Source: Terebella lapidaria (Eukaryota > Annelida > Polychaeta > Terebellida > Terebellidae). Taken from it: 64,000 bases of DNA. A model generated the notes under the pieces. The model saw nothing but the letters and a program-made list of their open reading frames with translations, ran no database searches and was not told the DNA's origin. The stretch is from positions 3,100,001 to 3,164,000 of the forward strand of contig OX424564.1 in NCBI GenBank assembly GCA_949152475.1. The letters are read 5' to 3'. The translations under genes and the position numbers were made by a program. Below, one piece after another: positions 1 through 12,143 of the stretch; positions within the stretch are counted from its first letter, which is position 1; each line of letters starts with the position of its first letter.

Positions 1-19
1 GCAAAATAGTGTCAACTTT

Positions 20-181
20 GCACTGTATCCATTTTCTGGTCAACATTGCTGGCTTGACCCTCTGCCTGCAGAGTCACCAGTGCACGACAACTGGTCTGGG
101 AATCCAAGTTTCGTGAGTCATGCTTGATTATTTTGAGGGAAGGGTCAAGTTTGCAATGTAGACCAGAAAACCAGTGCAGCC
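20..181. repeat. 160-bp imperfect hairpin
   Basis: The arms at about 20-62 and 142-181 are imperfect reverse complements. Each arm reads roughly tgcactg...ttttctggt..acattg, followed by a cttgaccct block. The loop is about 80 bp. This looks like the remains of a small foldback element. No family is recognised. Confidence 0.55.
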
Positions 182-742
182 GTGCCCGGCTCGTCCAGAG
201 ATAGCATGCCAACGGGGTCCGTGATGCCGCTATTCTTGCCGCCAACAGCACCTACACCCGCCATTGGGAGGCGACCTCAACCAAAACACTGCACCAGCTA
301 TTGCAGTCAGGAGCCGGCGGCGCCATCGAGGACAGGAATGACGGCCACAACATCTCACATTCCAAACCTCGATCCAGTGGCGGGCGACATCAATTTGCCT
401 ATTGCATTAACAGGATGTCATAGGTCAAAATTTCATAATCAGCACCGTGACTTATTATGGGTCATTATTGCTGATGCAATGAATGCTTATTGCAGAAACA
501 AAGTCCAATTCATCGGCAGAATGGCTGTTTTGGGGTTTCATTTGAAGATGTCATTTGAAAATCAGTTTGTAGGGAGTATCCTCCAATATCAATTCACAAA
601 GTTTCCAAATATTCCATCAAGCCGTCTCAGAGGGGGAGACGTCTCTGAAAAGTCCAGAAGGGGCTGTTTTGTTGTCAAAATTGGCGACCGTTATGAACAA
701 AACTGCAAAAATAAACAAATTGAAGAATACCTTTTCAAGTAA
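182..742 (+). other. Unrecognised open frame, 186 codons
   Basis: An open frame starting at an ATG inside the flank of the hairpin. The first 60 residues are rich in Pro, Ser and Thr and the rest has mixed composition. I see no signal peptide, membrane segment, cysteine pattern or known motif. In an animal genome a single unspliced frame of this size surrounded by repeats is weak evidence for a gene. It may be chance or a transposon remnant. Confidence 0.12.
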
Positions 743-1085
743 ATGGCATTTTTTCAAAGTTGAAATAATTTACTGCAAAAAATTAAGAAGATATTAAAAT
801 GCTAAAAATATCAGTTTTAGGGACCATTCAACAGTCAACAAACGAAATTTCACAAGATTCCAATGAGTGGTCTCCGGGGGGGATGTTTGAAAATTGGGTG
901 TCCAAAACTGGGTGTTTTCTTGCCAAGATAGTTTTTTTTACCATGATTGAAATAATTTCAAAAGCAAAAACATAGCACCAAGGGTGCTGTAGCTTACCGG
1001 CAATCATGAGAATTGCAAAGAGTATTGATTTTCCAACATATAAATTTTTCCATTGTCAAAACATGTTCGTAAATGTTGCCGGAAA
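743..1085. other. AT-rich stretch, nothing recognised
   Basis: Low-complexity AT-rich sequence with short A and T runs. No open frame, exon-like block or repeat end was seen. Confidence 0.5.
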
Positions 1086-2120
1086 CACATTTTCTGTATG
1101 GACTATAATACGAAATCAAGTTACATCTTGAAAGATTTTTTTGTTGATGACACATATTCACAGACTGTCGATTCAAAGGCAACAAAACTTCTACACATCA
1201 CAAAGGTACATAGGGAGAATCTTTTTGCATTTTGAGGAAAATTGTCTGAATAGATTTGGAGAAAATGACCGCCAAAGACAAAAATGATTGTTTCTTTCGA
1301 CAAAAAAGGTTATTTTGACCTTCCAAGCTCATTGAAGGTCATATTCAAGGTCACCATTCAAACCACAATATAAGATTTCCCATTTGAATGTGCCAACACT
1401 TCTCTTGAAGTGTTCTAGGAGTTTACCCCGCAAAGCTCCCGTTATGATCGAAAACTTGGGGGAAAAGTCCCAAAAAATTTTCAATGGCAAAAAAAAAATA
1501 GTTGGCTCAAAATGGCTCAAAACGAATAATGACTTGATTTCGGACAGAAATTTTTTTTTTCGCCTACCTCTCAAAAAATCAAAATGGCCGCCTCACGCAG
1601 ACCGTAATTTTAAAAGCTACAAAACTGATACACATCACAGAGGTACATAAGGAGAATCTTGTACATGATTTTGAAGAGAATTGTCTGGATAGATTTTGAG
1701 GAAATGGCCACCAAATGCAAAAATCATTGGTTTTTCGATGAAAAAGACCTTTCAAGGTCATTGAAGGTCAAATTCAAGGTCACCACTCAAACCGCAATTT
1801 CTGATTTCCCATTTGAATGTGCTAATACTTAGGCTCTATCTTGAAGTGTTCTATGAGTTTACTTTGCACAGCTCCCATTATGAAAGAAAAATTGGATGAA
1901 AAAATGGTCCAAAAAAATGTTCAATGGCCAAAAAAAATTTTTTTTTGCTGGAGATGGCTCAAAACTAAAAAAAATTTTTTGGGCCGACCGGTCAAAAACT
2001 CAAAATGGCCACCACACGCAGACGGGCGATTCAAGGGCAACAAAACTTATACACGCCATAGAGGTACATGAGAGGAATGTTTTGAAACAAAAATCTCAAA
2101 AACAGTCTGGTCAAAATGGC
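1085..2120. repeat. Degenerate tandem repeat, unit about 430 bp
   Basis: The same landmark (cagac-g...attcaa-g-caacaaaac) recurs at about 1163, 1598 and 2020, giving spacings of about 435 and 422 bp, so about 2.3 copies. Each unit also carries the block cccatttgaatgtgc and A-rich tracts. The first two units carry clusters of AGGTCA half-sites such as TTCAAGGTCACCA. The units have diverged by well over 10 percent, so the array is old. No coding potential. Confidence 0.7.
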
Positions 2121-2432
2121 CACCAAAGTACAAAATTGACATTTTGTCATAAAAAATGGACCCCAAATCGGCAAAAACGATTCAATCGAAAAAAAAATTT
2201 AAAAACGTCTTTAGATACTGGCCCAAGGTATGTTCTGACATATCCATGGGGAAATTTATCACAGACCCAGACGGACGACGGACGAAAAACCATGACAATA
2301 GCTTATCGGCCCAAAGGGTTAAAAACTTCAGAAAGATTTTAGTGTAAACTTTAATGATAAAAATTTTTGAAAAAATACTTTTTTTCAAAAGTACGTCCCT
2401 ATGCTATCACATCATCCAGATAGCACATACAT

Positions 2433-2948
2433 CTAGTCCATAGATATCCGCGGAGGCATTGTCTCCATAAGACGCTCAAAGGTTGCCAGTGCATTACTTA
2501 GTCCGAACGGCATAACCTTGAATTGGTATAAGCCTTTACGGGTAGCAAAGGCGGTCTTTGGTCGGTCCACTGGGTCTACCTCAACTTGCCAGTATCCGGA
2601 GGCAAGATCCAGAGCCGAAGAGTACGTCGCTCCAGCGAGCGCATCATGCCTGTCCTGTATGTTCGGGAGAGGGTACGAGTCTTTCCATGTTACATCATTG
2701 AGCAGTCTGTAATCAACACAGAACCGTACCTGTCCGTTCTTTTTCCGCACAAGTACCACTTGTGAGCTCCACGGTGAGTCCGATGGCTCAATACATCCGA
2801 GCCGTAACATTGTGTCAACCTCTTCATCAATGATGTGCTGTTGAGTCTGGAGGACACGACGCTGTTGTTGGCGAATCGGTGCATTCGCTCCGATGTCAAT
2901 CCGATGCTGTACGACTTGGGTTCGTCCCAACTGTCCGTCCAAGCACAT
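2433..2948 (-). pseudogene. Reverse transcriptase part of copy A
   Basis: The fingers and palm of a Ty3/gypsy reverse transcriptase: HIIDEEVDTML, CIEPSDSPWSSQVV, FCVDYRLLND and ALDLASGYWQVEV. The first catalytic aspartate (in ALDLASGYW) is visible. Fossil remnant. Confidence 0.85.
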
Positions 2949-3068
2949 GAAGGTGTCCTTATACCTGTACTATGTTATATTATGTTAGCGCATTGGCACT
3001 GCTGTTCGGGAGCTAACCCAGCTCGATCTACCATATCACGTAGATACAACGGCAGATCGCCATAGTGA

Positions 3069-3900
3069 TTAATGTTCGTCCGGGGAATGTCCGGTTCTTC
3101 TCCGGGTTTCGGCAGTGCGCCCACAATGCTTATCCACAGGACTCGCAATAGCAACAGGGTCCGAACGAGTTACGCCCGTATCCGCAAGGTTCACTACTGT
3201 CAATTTCACACACTTCATGTTCAGTGTAATTAATGTTCTCCCCATTACTAAGTCCGTATCCTCAGGAAAGTTCACCATTGGCTGAATGATGCGCGGGTGT
3301 TGCCGCACTCTGACCTTCGAGGTCGGAACCATTTCGACCACCGCTTCACTGCGTGGTGGCACAGTGAATGCACGATGCACAGCCATACGCATGACGTTCG
3401 CTTCAAAGTCTTTGTGTGCGAACAGTATCTCCTTGTTAACTTGTACTGTTCCTTCGCCATAGTTAACAATGGCATGGGTTTGCCGAAAGAAATTCATGCC
3501 CAAAATCATTTTGTCATGAATTGCGGCTACACAGAATGTCACCGTTATTTCTTTAGTTCCGACTTGAATCACAAGGTCCAAGAGTCCGTCAATAGGACTG
3601 GAGTCTCTGTTGACATCACGGATAGTCGCAGTCATGGGACGCATAGTGCGTTGTTCGAGAGGCATGCAATGAAGCAGATCTCAGGGAAGCAATGAGATTT
3701 GTGCCCCCGAGTCTAATACTGCCTTGAGAGTTCGTTTACCTATGCGTACCGGCAGTTTCCAATACTCATGGGCAGCCCTGTTGTTGTTGATAACGATCGG
3801 TTCGTCACCACTCGCTTCAGCGGGAGTGTCAACGTCGCCGGCTTGGTTCCAGGTCCGCACGGAAAGGCATAAAAACCTCCATCGTCCGATATCCATTCAA
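3069..3900 (-). pseudogene. Protease and linker part of copy A
   Basis: Contains the retroviral-type aspartic protease active-site pattern LDSGAQISLL, followed by a linker typical of Ty3/gypsy pol with IVNYGEGTVQVN and VHRAFTVPPRSEAVVEM. Fossil remnant; the same linker motifs recur in the large elements. Confidence 0.75.
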
Positions 3901-5289
3901 TTTCGGACATACTGTCTGTTTCAGTTCCGTTGACAGTGCGTGGCGACACCCCTTCGTGGCGCTTACTCCATGGTGAGCGCTGATGCAATGGCTTCGACAC
4001 CCCTTCGTGGAGCGAATCTTGGGCGGAAGACGACGAGGCGCATTTGGCGCACACCCCTTCGGGAAGCTTAGCCGCTGGTGGCGGTGGCGTCAATCTGACC
4101 GGCAAGATGGTTATGGCCGCCAGTACGACAACGGTTTTGGAACTGGGAGCTTTGCTCGGGTTATCGGAAGGTCCTTGCTCCGCAGTTCCTTCCTCCTCTA
4201 GTTTGACGGTTTGCTCACAGGTACTTGACCAACCTGGGGTGGCGGTACGTTGGTTGATTTGGCATTAAGCATAGCCTTATTAGTCCGATCAGTGTTCCCT
4301 GGGACACCCGGTCTGGGTTTGAACGGCTTCGTACCATTCTGTACTAGAATATCCTTCAGTCAGAAACACAGCATCCACCAATGTCCAATTTCTTACAGAA
4401 GAAACAGATTTCAGTTCGACCCGGTATTGTAGGACGATCTCCTCGGGCCTGAGCCGTAGCTCGCAAAACAGAGTACAATGCATCCTCACCATACTGTCTG
4501 GTTTCGTTGCTGATAGCACATCGAAATGCATCCGCTACCCATTTGTGAGAACAGGACAGCACTGAATGTTCGGCACAACCTTTGATTCCGGTCGTGTCGC
4601 TGTCGGCTGGGTCGTAGTACGTGGCTATCTGTTCGGGAGTTTACTTTTCCCAAGTGTCAATTTGTCCGATAGCACACAACATTTCTGCATCCGTATCATT
4701 TTCCTCCACATAACTAGGAGCAACAGTTTCAGTCCGACGAGCACCGTGTTGTCATTCTCGTTCCGTTCTTTGTTGTTGGCTTCCCGCTTTTAGAACAGCC
4801 GTGAGTGCTTCACTATATGAACTAAACGTTAGTACACATAGTCTATCCGCAATATAGTCCGGCTGGCCATTAATAAATTGTGAAATCACAGTTCTTCGCT
4901 GAGATTCTGGGGTCACGTCATCGAACACCTGTTCCGAAAGCGTTTGTAGCCGCTCAAGGTAATGTTCCGCGGCCTCTTTCCGTTCTCGTTTAATAAACGG
5001 GAAGTCGTCGCGCTTTGCCTGGCAGCGGGGCATGGGTTCACATCCTTCCAGTAGGCGACGCTGAAACTCTTCCCACGGCGTGTGGACCGGAATGTGTAGG
5101 GCGAGTGCCTCGGCACGGCCTCCGGCGTACTGCGGAAAGTAGTGGTCTTGTTCAAGTCCGTATAAGTGAAGGCGGACGTAAACTGGTCGTAGCTGTGCAG
5201 GTACTGTACCAGATTGCCTTCCTTGAAGGTGGCGCGCCACTGGGCGGTCTTGCCGGCAGCGAGTGGTGGCGATCCAGTCATAGATTCCA

Positions 5290-5420
5290 CTGGTGGTGAG
5301 ATCGGAGTACCGTTGTTTGATCTCGTAGAAATCGGGGTACCGATGTTCGATGTCGAAGAGATCGGGGTACCGATGTTCGATGTCATAGAGATCGGGGTAC
5401 CGATGTTCAATGTCGGCCTA
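5290..5420. repeat. 33-bp minisatellite inside fossil gag
   Basis: About four copies of a unit containing gatcggggtaccgatgttcg. On the minus strand the unit encodes repeated NIGTPIS peptides. Confidence 0.8.
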
Positions 5421-5754
5421 TCGGGCACGGTCGTGGCGGTTTCCGCTAGGGAAACGGCGATGGTGGCGGCGACTGGCGGTTCCGAGGTTGCATTGCGAAC
5501 TGCTGGCACAGGCGCAGCCTGTGGGGCAAGCCTGTACGATTGCAACCCCTGCGGTACACCTTCCGAGTGAGGACGGCGACGGACCGTAAGATCCGGGGCT
5601 GTTAGCGAACACAATCGGGCGTGCTGCAATTCCTAGATACTGATATGCTATTCCAGAGTATTGAGCTGCTATCTCAGGATGTTGAGCTGCTTTTCCAGGG
5701 TATGGCACGGGACCACCAAAACGACGTACCACCCTGGGGTACGGCGGTTTGTAT

Positions 5755-5890
5755 CCATCAGGAACAACATTACGATATCCATCAGGAACAACATTACGAT
5801 GTCCATCGGGAACAACATTACGATATCCATCAGGAACAACATGGTGATGTCCATCAGGAACAACATGGTGATATCCATCAGAAACAACTG
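5755..5890. repeat. 24-bp minisatellite inside fossil gag region
   Basis: About 5.5 tandem copies of ccatcaggaacaacattacg with small variations. Copies abut directly with no spacers, so this is not a CRISPR array. Confidence 0.8.
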
Positions 5891-6870
5891 ATATCGCTTG
5901 ATCCGCGGGGTCGACAGGGAGCTCGAGTCCGACGATGGTTACTGGCGGTGGCTGACATTTGTCGCGCGTGCGAGCGCTCGTGTCAGAGATCGGGACTCCG
6001 ATATCATGTGGTCGCCGTGGCGGGTAGTTTACTGGTCCACGAGAGTTGATCGCGGTGAAGATCGGTCATGTGTGCGTCCGGTCGGCAGCAGGTGCTGGCG
6101 TGCTCTCTGTAGCGGGACGTCTCCGGCTCGGCTGGAACCCCTCGGGCAGGACTCCAGTCACGATCGGGTCTGTCGGTAATCTCGACTGGACTGGCGGATT
6201 ACGCTCATGACGCATCAGGGTGGCCGTTAAGGATCGTGACGCCAGGTGGTCGCGGCTTGGTTCGAACTCATTAGCACTATCCGAATCGTCCAACCACTGA
6301 CAAATTCGAGATCGGCTGGGGGGTTGCGTCACCATGGAGGTATCAACGATCACTGGCTGTATGCTCACCGGTTGTGACAGAGTGTCAGTATCCGGTCTCT
6401 GTCTTGCAGGCACAGAGTTTGCTCGTCTCTGATCGTCAGCTAGCGAGCGGGATGGTCCAGCGGGTGTAGTTCGATATGACTTGGCATGGGCATCCAAGAT
6501 TTCGCCCATCGTGTGATGGGGCGATGACGGATCTTCATGTAACAGTTCACGTATTCATCATCTGCGAAGAGGTTCGGTCCGTAATCTTCTTCCGACAATG
6601 ACGACCCAGTACGATCACAGTATTCCGATATCTTATGGAGTTCGTCTGGCGGTTGTACGTGTCACAGAGTTAACGTGTCACTCGACGCTACCGATCGGGG
6701 TTGCGACGGTCGCTGGCTTAGCGGGACCGGTTTAGTAGTCACTCCGTCTGTCGTACGTGACTCCTCTCGGGAATTCAGCTGGCTATAGGTTTTCGCTCGT
6801 GTATCCGGCATTGACGTTAACAGTTTCTAAGTCGAGACTGGCTTTTGATATCCTGGTCACTGGCGCCAAT

Positions 6871-7385
6871 GTTACGAAATTGGGATTCATCAGGGTTCGA
6901 TCAGCCCTTTTACTGACGTATAGTGTTCGTTAGTGTTGTGCTTGAAGTATCACAAACCAGTCTGAATTCAATTAATCCAAGTTTATTGGGATGAATCTTC
7001 CGATGACGCGATCACAGCCACATACGTACTTCCCGATACAGTCCGAATAATAGTCCGACACGTACAACAGTATATCACAGGTTATCACAGATATTTTTCT
7101 TCTATAACTTCTTTGCAATTTCTTTAATATCTCAGAGACCCTTCTTCTCTCTCTAAAATCTCTAAACTTGACTCCGAAAAGCGTGGGGACTTTTTTCATG
7201 GGTGTCTGCTTTTTCCCGCGTCGTGGAACAGGAGTTCATGTGATTGGTTGAATGTGATGTAATGTCTGGGTGGGCGTGGTTTGTTGTCTGCATGACGTCA
7301 TTTGTGGAGTTGTTTACGTGTCTTGGACGGTGTGTGTCAGTTCTCGTGAGTATGAAGTCATGTGATGAATCTGTGCCGTGTATGT
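6871..7385 (-). repeat. 5' LTR of copy A, approximate
   Basis: On the minus strand the LTR ends in ...cgtaaca and is followed by TGGCGCCAGTGACCAGGAT, a primer-binding-site-like sequence at about 6850-6869. The other end is inferred from where copy B protease sequence resumes (about 7392). No second LTR survives, so the outer boundary is uncertain. Confidence 0.55.
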
Positions 7386-7391
7386 CGAGTG

Positions 7392-8384
7392 GGATAAACC
7401 CCCATCGATAGGGCTATTGTCAACGTTCACATCTCGTATTTAAGCACTAGTCACTCGAAGCTGTCGCTGGTCCTCGGGCACATGGCGCAACAAATAACGT
7501 CGCAGGAAAGAGATCTGGGCTCCAGTGTCCAGGGTAGTTTTGTTGGAATAACCTCCATACTGTACTGGCAGTCTCCAACACTCCACTGTTGGTCAACAAA
7601 CGTGTATCACTAGCGGTTCACGGGCGTACCTTTCGAGCGGGACCGGCGGTGACGGCATGGTCGGTGGTGACGCTGGCGGGTCCAGTCCACTGGGGTAGAC
7701 AAACAGTCCTCAGTTGCCTGAAATCCACTTGGCCTCCGAGGTGCTTTCCCCTGAGGAATCCTTTCTCGGTGGAGGCGGAGACACAGTAAGTTTGACGCCG
7801 GCGATGTCGGTGTCGGTGTCGAGTTGTTCACAGGTGCCGGTTTGACCGGTGGGTTCGATTCTGATCTATCTTGATCTGGCCTTCGATCAGATTTACCGAA
7901 CGGAGTTTTCGACATGAAAGGTTTCATACTATTCTTTACGAGAATGTCTCTCAACCGAAAACACTTTACCCATCAATGTCCGGGCCGTTTGCAGAGAGAA
8001 ACACTTCATTGTAGCGCCCGGCGGGGGAGGTTTATCACCGAGAGGAGCAGCTGTCGCTCGTAGTACCGAAAAGAGTACTTCTTCGGAATAGTGTCCTTCA
8101 TCGTCACTGATAACACTTTGGTAGGCCTGAGCTACCCATTCGCATAAACCTTTGAGAATGTCCAGCTCACTACAACCTTGGATTCCAGTAGTGTCAAAGC
8201 CCTCTGGGTCATAAAATGCTGCAATCTGATCAGCAGTCGGAATGTATGCAGCGCTACTCTCCGACATATCCCACAGTGTCGAGCCATCGTACTGTTTGTG
8301 ATTTGTCTCTCTGAGTACGAGCATGGCGACTCTCGGCTTTTAGCACTGCTGTGAGTGCGTCACTATACAAATTGAAAGTCATTG
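7392..8384 (-). mobile_element. Ty3/gypsy fossil, copy B, left part
   Basis: Minus-strand sequence homologous to copy A. The block YSEEVLFSVLRATAAPLGDKP matches YGEDALYSVLRATAQARGDRP of copy A, and the protease start and post-protease linker (RDVNVDNSPIDG) follow near 7392-7590. Copy B is broken with many lesions and is interrupted twice: by copy A on its left and by the LINE on its right. It continues at 12144-12452. Confidence 0.75.
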
Positions 8385-8631
8385 TTATGACGCGCCTTAC
8401 AGGCTGCCACATACTTTTATTCAGCAGTCTTGGATATTATGTTCGAATACAGTGTAATACAGTATACAGAGCTTTCATCTTCTTGGATACTTTTTCTGAA
8501 GTCACATAGACTCTGCTGGCAAATTATTTAACCTGTCAGAAACCTGGATAACTACTAATTTGTGCTGGACTATTTGGTGAATATCGAAATTTTTACATCG
8601 CCATTAGCTGTCAACAATCAATCAACGGACG

Positions 8632-9856
8632 TTGATGGTCATGGTCTACTGTGCCCCTTTACAGCTAATTAGACTTTTATTGTTGTTGGCTGCTTGTACT
8701 TTGACAAGCATGTGTGTGGGATACCACCGGCACCCCTACAGGCGTAGTCGTGGGGGTATCAGAAAGCAACGTTCAATACGGACCATAATAACCACTGACC
8801 GTCTCAACGTGCCTCGAGATCATGGAGGACAAAATCCTCACAACCTGGTGCCTACTCCAACAACATACAAACACTCGTCCAAGGATAGCAAGCTTTCGAT
8901 TGTTAATGCTCGCTCAGTTGCCAACAAATGTTCTCTGCTAAGCGAATTTGTCATTGAAACTGACACTGACATACTGGCTATCACAGAGACATGGTTAAAG
9001 GACGGTGATGATCCAGTCAGTAGATCTCTGTGCCCACCAGGATACTCATTCATCGGTGCCCCACGTCCTTTTGGCGAAAGGTCACAGAGGTGGAGGGGTA
9101 GGATTCGTTCTAAGGATTGATATGTACTCTCATTTCACCATCGATAACTCGTATCAGACTTTCGAGTCCATGACAGTTACTCTCAAGTCACATCCTCCTT
9201 TCAACTTGATCCTTGTCTACAGACCGCCTCCATCCAAAAGGAATGCACTAAACGTTGGTCAGTTTCTTCTCGAGATTGAAGAATTTTTGTCAAGTTTGTG
9301 CTCCTCGTCATCCAGTGCATTCTGTGTTGTGGGTGACTTCAATATCCATTATGACGTCAGTGGTGATCATAATACCCGCTTGTTCAAGGAAATCCTGTCG
9401 ACGCTTGATTTGATGCAGCATGTTGAAAAACCCACTCATCAATCGGGAGATATGCTGGATCTCGTTATCACCCGTGAGGACCAGACATACCCCAATGTGA
9501 CATTGTCTGGAGTACATGACGCAGGTATATCTGATCATCATGTTCTCTGCTGTGACATCACCATCCGTCGTCCTCGATCCCCAGTGCACGGCGTGATGGC
9601 GAGGTCAATTAACAGAATCAACCACGAGTCGTTTGCTGCTGATCTTAAGGATCGGTTGGGAGATGTCCATGAATACAATACAATTGATGAACTCTTGACA
9701 GTTTACAAGGGTGCAATCTCTGATGTGATGGATGCGCTTGCCCCAGAATGTCTCATCCGTTTCAAAGGTGAGATCGCAAAGCCTTGGTACAATGACCAAG
9801 TACACGAGGCTAGGCGTAAACGACGCCGACTGGAACGTCAATACAAGAAAACTTGA
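8632..9856 (+). pseudogene. LINE endonuclease domain
   Basis: An exonuclease-endonuclease-phosphatase fold that nicks target DNA to prime reverse transcription. Motifs in order: LSIVNARSVANK (Asn), ILAITETWLKDG (catalytic Glu region), VYRPPPSKR, CVVGDFNIHYD (Asp and Asn) and GISDHHVLCCDI (Asp-His pair). The domain begins in one frame (8632-9120) and finishes in another (9005-9856), so one frameshift lies near 9080-9095. All key catalytic motifs remain visible. The first 90 residues, with a hydrophobic LLLLLAACTL run and a basic stretch, are not conserved LINE sequence that I recognise. Confidence 0.85.
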
Positions 9857-10007
9857 CTCGAGGTCCACAAACAAATGTTTCGAGAACAGTCCAGAACTGT
9901 TGTTGCTCTGATTGATGGTCCCAAATCGGAATACTACAATGGGGTGTTCAGAACTGCTTCCTGCAAGGATATGTTCAAGCTAGTTGGCGACCTGCTGAGT
10001 AACACAA

Positions 10008-10997
10008 GTGGAGTCGTCCTTCTGCCCTGAACAGAACCTGGTGAGCTGGCTGAAATTTTTGCCACATTCTTCAGTGAGAAAGTATGCAAGATCCGGAGTG
10101 ATCTTGACTGCTCTGTGCAAATCACAACCACCCCAGAGAAAACGGCAGCTTCCTCCACATCTCTTGTTGCCTTTCAGGCTTCAAACGGAGGTCGACATCA
10201 GGAAAGTTATATCAGCGAGTCCTTTGAAGTCATGTGCACTGGATATCCTCCACACTGGACTTCTCAAGGATGATGGTGTACGTAACGCCATGCTACCATT
10301 ACTGACTGCAATAGTGAACCAATCACTTCAGAGCAGCACAGTGCCTTCCGAGTTCAAGGTCGCTCAAATCACTCCTTTGCTGAAAAAGAAGAACTTGGAA
10401 ACCAGTGATTATAAAAATTACAGACCAGTATCGAACTTATCTTTTGTCAGCAAGTTACTGGAACGTGTTGTTGCCAAACAGCTCACTGAGTACCTCTCAG
10501 CAAACAGACTGTATGATGAACTTCAATCTGCATACCAACCTGGTCATGGAACAGAGTCGGCCTTAATCAAGATCAAGTCTGACCTCGACAACATCCTTGA
10601 TTGTGGTGATGGCGCCATCCTGGTCCTTTTGGACTTGAGTTCGGCATTTGATACCATTGACCATCAAATTCTGATCTCCAGGTTACAACACTGTGTTGGT
10701 ATCAAAGGTACTGCGCTTGAATGGATCCGTTTCTACCTTCTAGGACGACAGCAGTTTGTGTCCCTGCGGGGTGCAACATCTCATCATCTACCGCTGGAGA
10801 CGGGGGTCCCACAAGGATCCGTCTTGGGTCCCCTACTCTTCTTACTATACGTCCTTCCCCTGCAGTCCATTATTGACAAGTACAGAATTTCTCGTCATGG
10901 GTATGCTGTCGACATTCAGCTCTACTGCCGTGTACCATTGAACAACCGAGGCACAGCTGTCGCAAATCATCCAGCAAATGAACAGTTGCCTGCGTGA
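10008..10997 (+). pseudogene. LINE reverse transcriptase domain
   Basis: A non-LTR reverse transcriptase. Visible in order: DYKNYRPVSNLSFVSKLLERVV, SAYQPGHGTESALIKIKSDL, ILVLLDLSSAFDTIDHQIL (first catalytic Asp), GVPQGSVLGPLLFLLYVLPL and GYAVDIQLYC. The last should read YADD. Here the first of the two aspartates is Val, so polymerase activity is lost even apart from the frameshifts. Recognisable RT sequence in the preceding frame ends near 10190. Confidence 0.85.
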
Positions 10998-11060
10998 CGT
11001 GAAGCACTGGATGTCACACAACAAGCTGAAATTGAATGACTCGAAAACTGAGTGCATTGT

Positions 11061-11487
11061 GTTCCATCCCAGCTGTGTATCACCTTCGTCAAGTTTAAAC
11101 AGTCTTAGTGTTGGCGATGCTGTCATAACTCCAGTCTCCACTGTAAAAAAACCTTGGTGCCACCTTCGACTCTGTGTTGTCAATGAACAAACAGATATCG
11201 TGTGTGACCAGAGCGGCCTATTATCATCTACGTCGTATCAGTAAAATCCGGCACCACCTCAATCAACACACTTGTTCCATCCCAGCCGTGTATCACCTTC
11301 GTCAAGTTTAAACAGTCTTAGTGTTGGCGATGCTGTCATAACTCCAGTCTCCACTGTGAAAAAACCTTAGTGCCACCTTCGACTCTGTGTTGTCAATGAA
11401 CAAACAGATATCGTGTGTGACCAGAGCGGCCTATTATCATCTACGTCGTAACAGTAAAATCCGGCACCACCTCGATCAACACACTTG
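11061..11487 (+). repeat. 213-bp tandem duplication inside the LINE
   Basis: Two near-identical copies, 11061-11273 and 11274-11487, each starting gttccatcccagc-gtgtat and ending caacacacttg. They differ at only a few positions. Because 213 is divisible by three, the duplication by itself keeps phase, but a further indel near 11140/11365 shifts the frame. Confidence 0.9.
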
Positions 11488-11881
11488 TGAAAAGGTTGTG
11501 CGGTCCACGGTCACCTCACGCCTCGACTATCACAACGGCCTCCTAACTGGTGTTCCGGAATCTTCACTAAGGCACCTACAGTTAGTGCAAAACAATGCGG
11601 CACGTTTGATTACAGGTACACGGAAAAAGGACCACATAACTCCAGTGTTACGCGAGCTTCACTGGTTGCCTTTGAGCTCCAGAGTGACCTTCAAGGTCCT
11701 CACCCATGTCCACATGGCCCTTCACAGCTCGACAGCCCCCGAATACATGCGTGACATGTTCACCTTGTATCGACCCAGTCGTAGTCTTCGCTCGGCTGAC
11801 GATCCTTGGAAACTCTGTGTCCCTCATGTCAAGAAACAGTTCGGTACAAAATCCGTTCCCGCGCTGGGTGCTTCATTGTAG
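11387..11881 (+). pseudogene. LINE C-terminal region
   Basis: Typical C-terminus of CR1/L2-type ORF2: CEKVVRSTVTSRLDYHNGLL, LQLVQNNAARLITGTRK and ITPVLRELHWLPLSSRVTFKV, then a weakly conserved tail. A stop at 11880-11882 interrupts the usual WNxLP motif, which follows as NALPPSL. Confidence 0.85.
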
Positions 11882-12098
11882 AACGCTCTCCCCCCGAGCC
11901 TTAGATCACCAATGTCTGCTGAATCCTTCAAGAAACGCCTTAAGACTCATCTATTCCGTGACTCATATTGACTATAGTCCTTATTATTCACATGTTTTTA
12001 CAATACTATATCGTTGTATCATTTTTATCCTCGTTTTGTCTTGTCTGTGTACTGCGCATAGAAACGAATGTACATTTTTGCGCATTATAAGTTAATAA

Positions 12099-12143
<45 letters not shown>
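12099..12143 (+). repeat. (ATT)n tail of the LINE
   Basis: About 15 uninterrupted ATT units ending the LINE, as is usual for CR1/L2-type elements, which end in short microsatellites instead of poly(A). Confidence 0.9.

Larger units (their letters stand above)
4200..6510 (-). pseudogene. gag part of copy A
   Basis: Several minus-strand frames resemble a Ty3/gypsy capsid, for example FKEGNLVQYLHSYDQF, RDDFPFIKRERKEAAEHYLERL and VISQFINGQPDYIADRL. The QFINGQP block matches QFIDGQP in the gag of both large elements. The N-terminal half carries two in-frame minisatellites, listed separately. Fossil remnant. Confidence 0.7.
2395..7390 (-). mobile_element. Ty3/gypsy fossil, copy A
   Basis: An old LTR retrotransposon on the minus strand. 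From its 5' end it has an LTR (6871 to about 7385), a primer site beside it, gag (about 4200-6510), aspartic protease (about 3069-3900) and the first half of reverse transcriptase (about 2395-2948). RNase H, integrase and the 3' LTR are absent, so the copy is broken: 3' truncated with roughly ten or more further lesions. It lies within the protease region of related copy B. The reverse transcriptase block shows the family pattern SPWSSQVVLVRKK, RFCVDYRLLND and KVMPFGLSNA. It is clearly older than the two large elements further right. Confidence 0.85.
8385..12143 (+). mobile_element. CR1/L2-type LINE, degraded, full-length-like
   Basis: A non-LTR retrotransposon of about 3.76 kb with an apurinic-type endonuclease, a reverse transcriptase, a C-terminal region and an (ATT)n tail. 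It sits within gag of copy B. The four bases attg at 8381-8384 and 12141-12144 may be the target duplication. Gag alignment resumes directly after the tail. The reading frame changes near 9080-9095 and again near 10170-10200, there is a stop at 9856, and a 213-bp tandem duplication breaks the C-terminal part. It cannot be active. No separate ORF1 was recognised upstream of 8632. The assignment to the CR1/L2 group rests on the NARS and RT motifs and the tail. Confidence 0.85.

Noticed and set aside
5755-5890. CRISPR-like direct repeats
   Set aside because: Copies abut without unique spacers and lie in a eukaryotic gag fossil.
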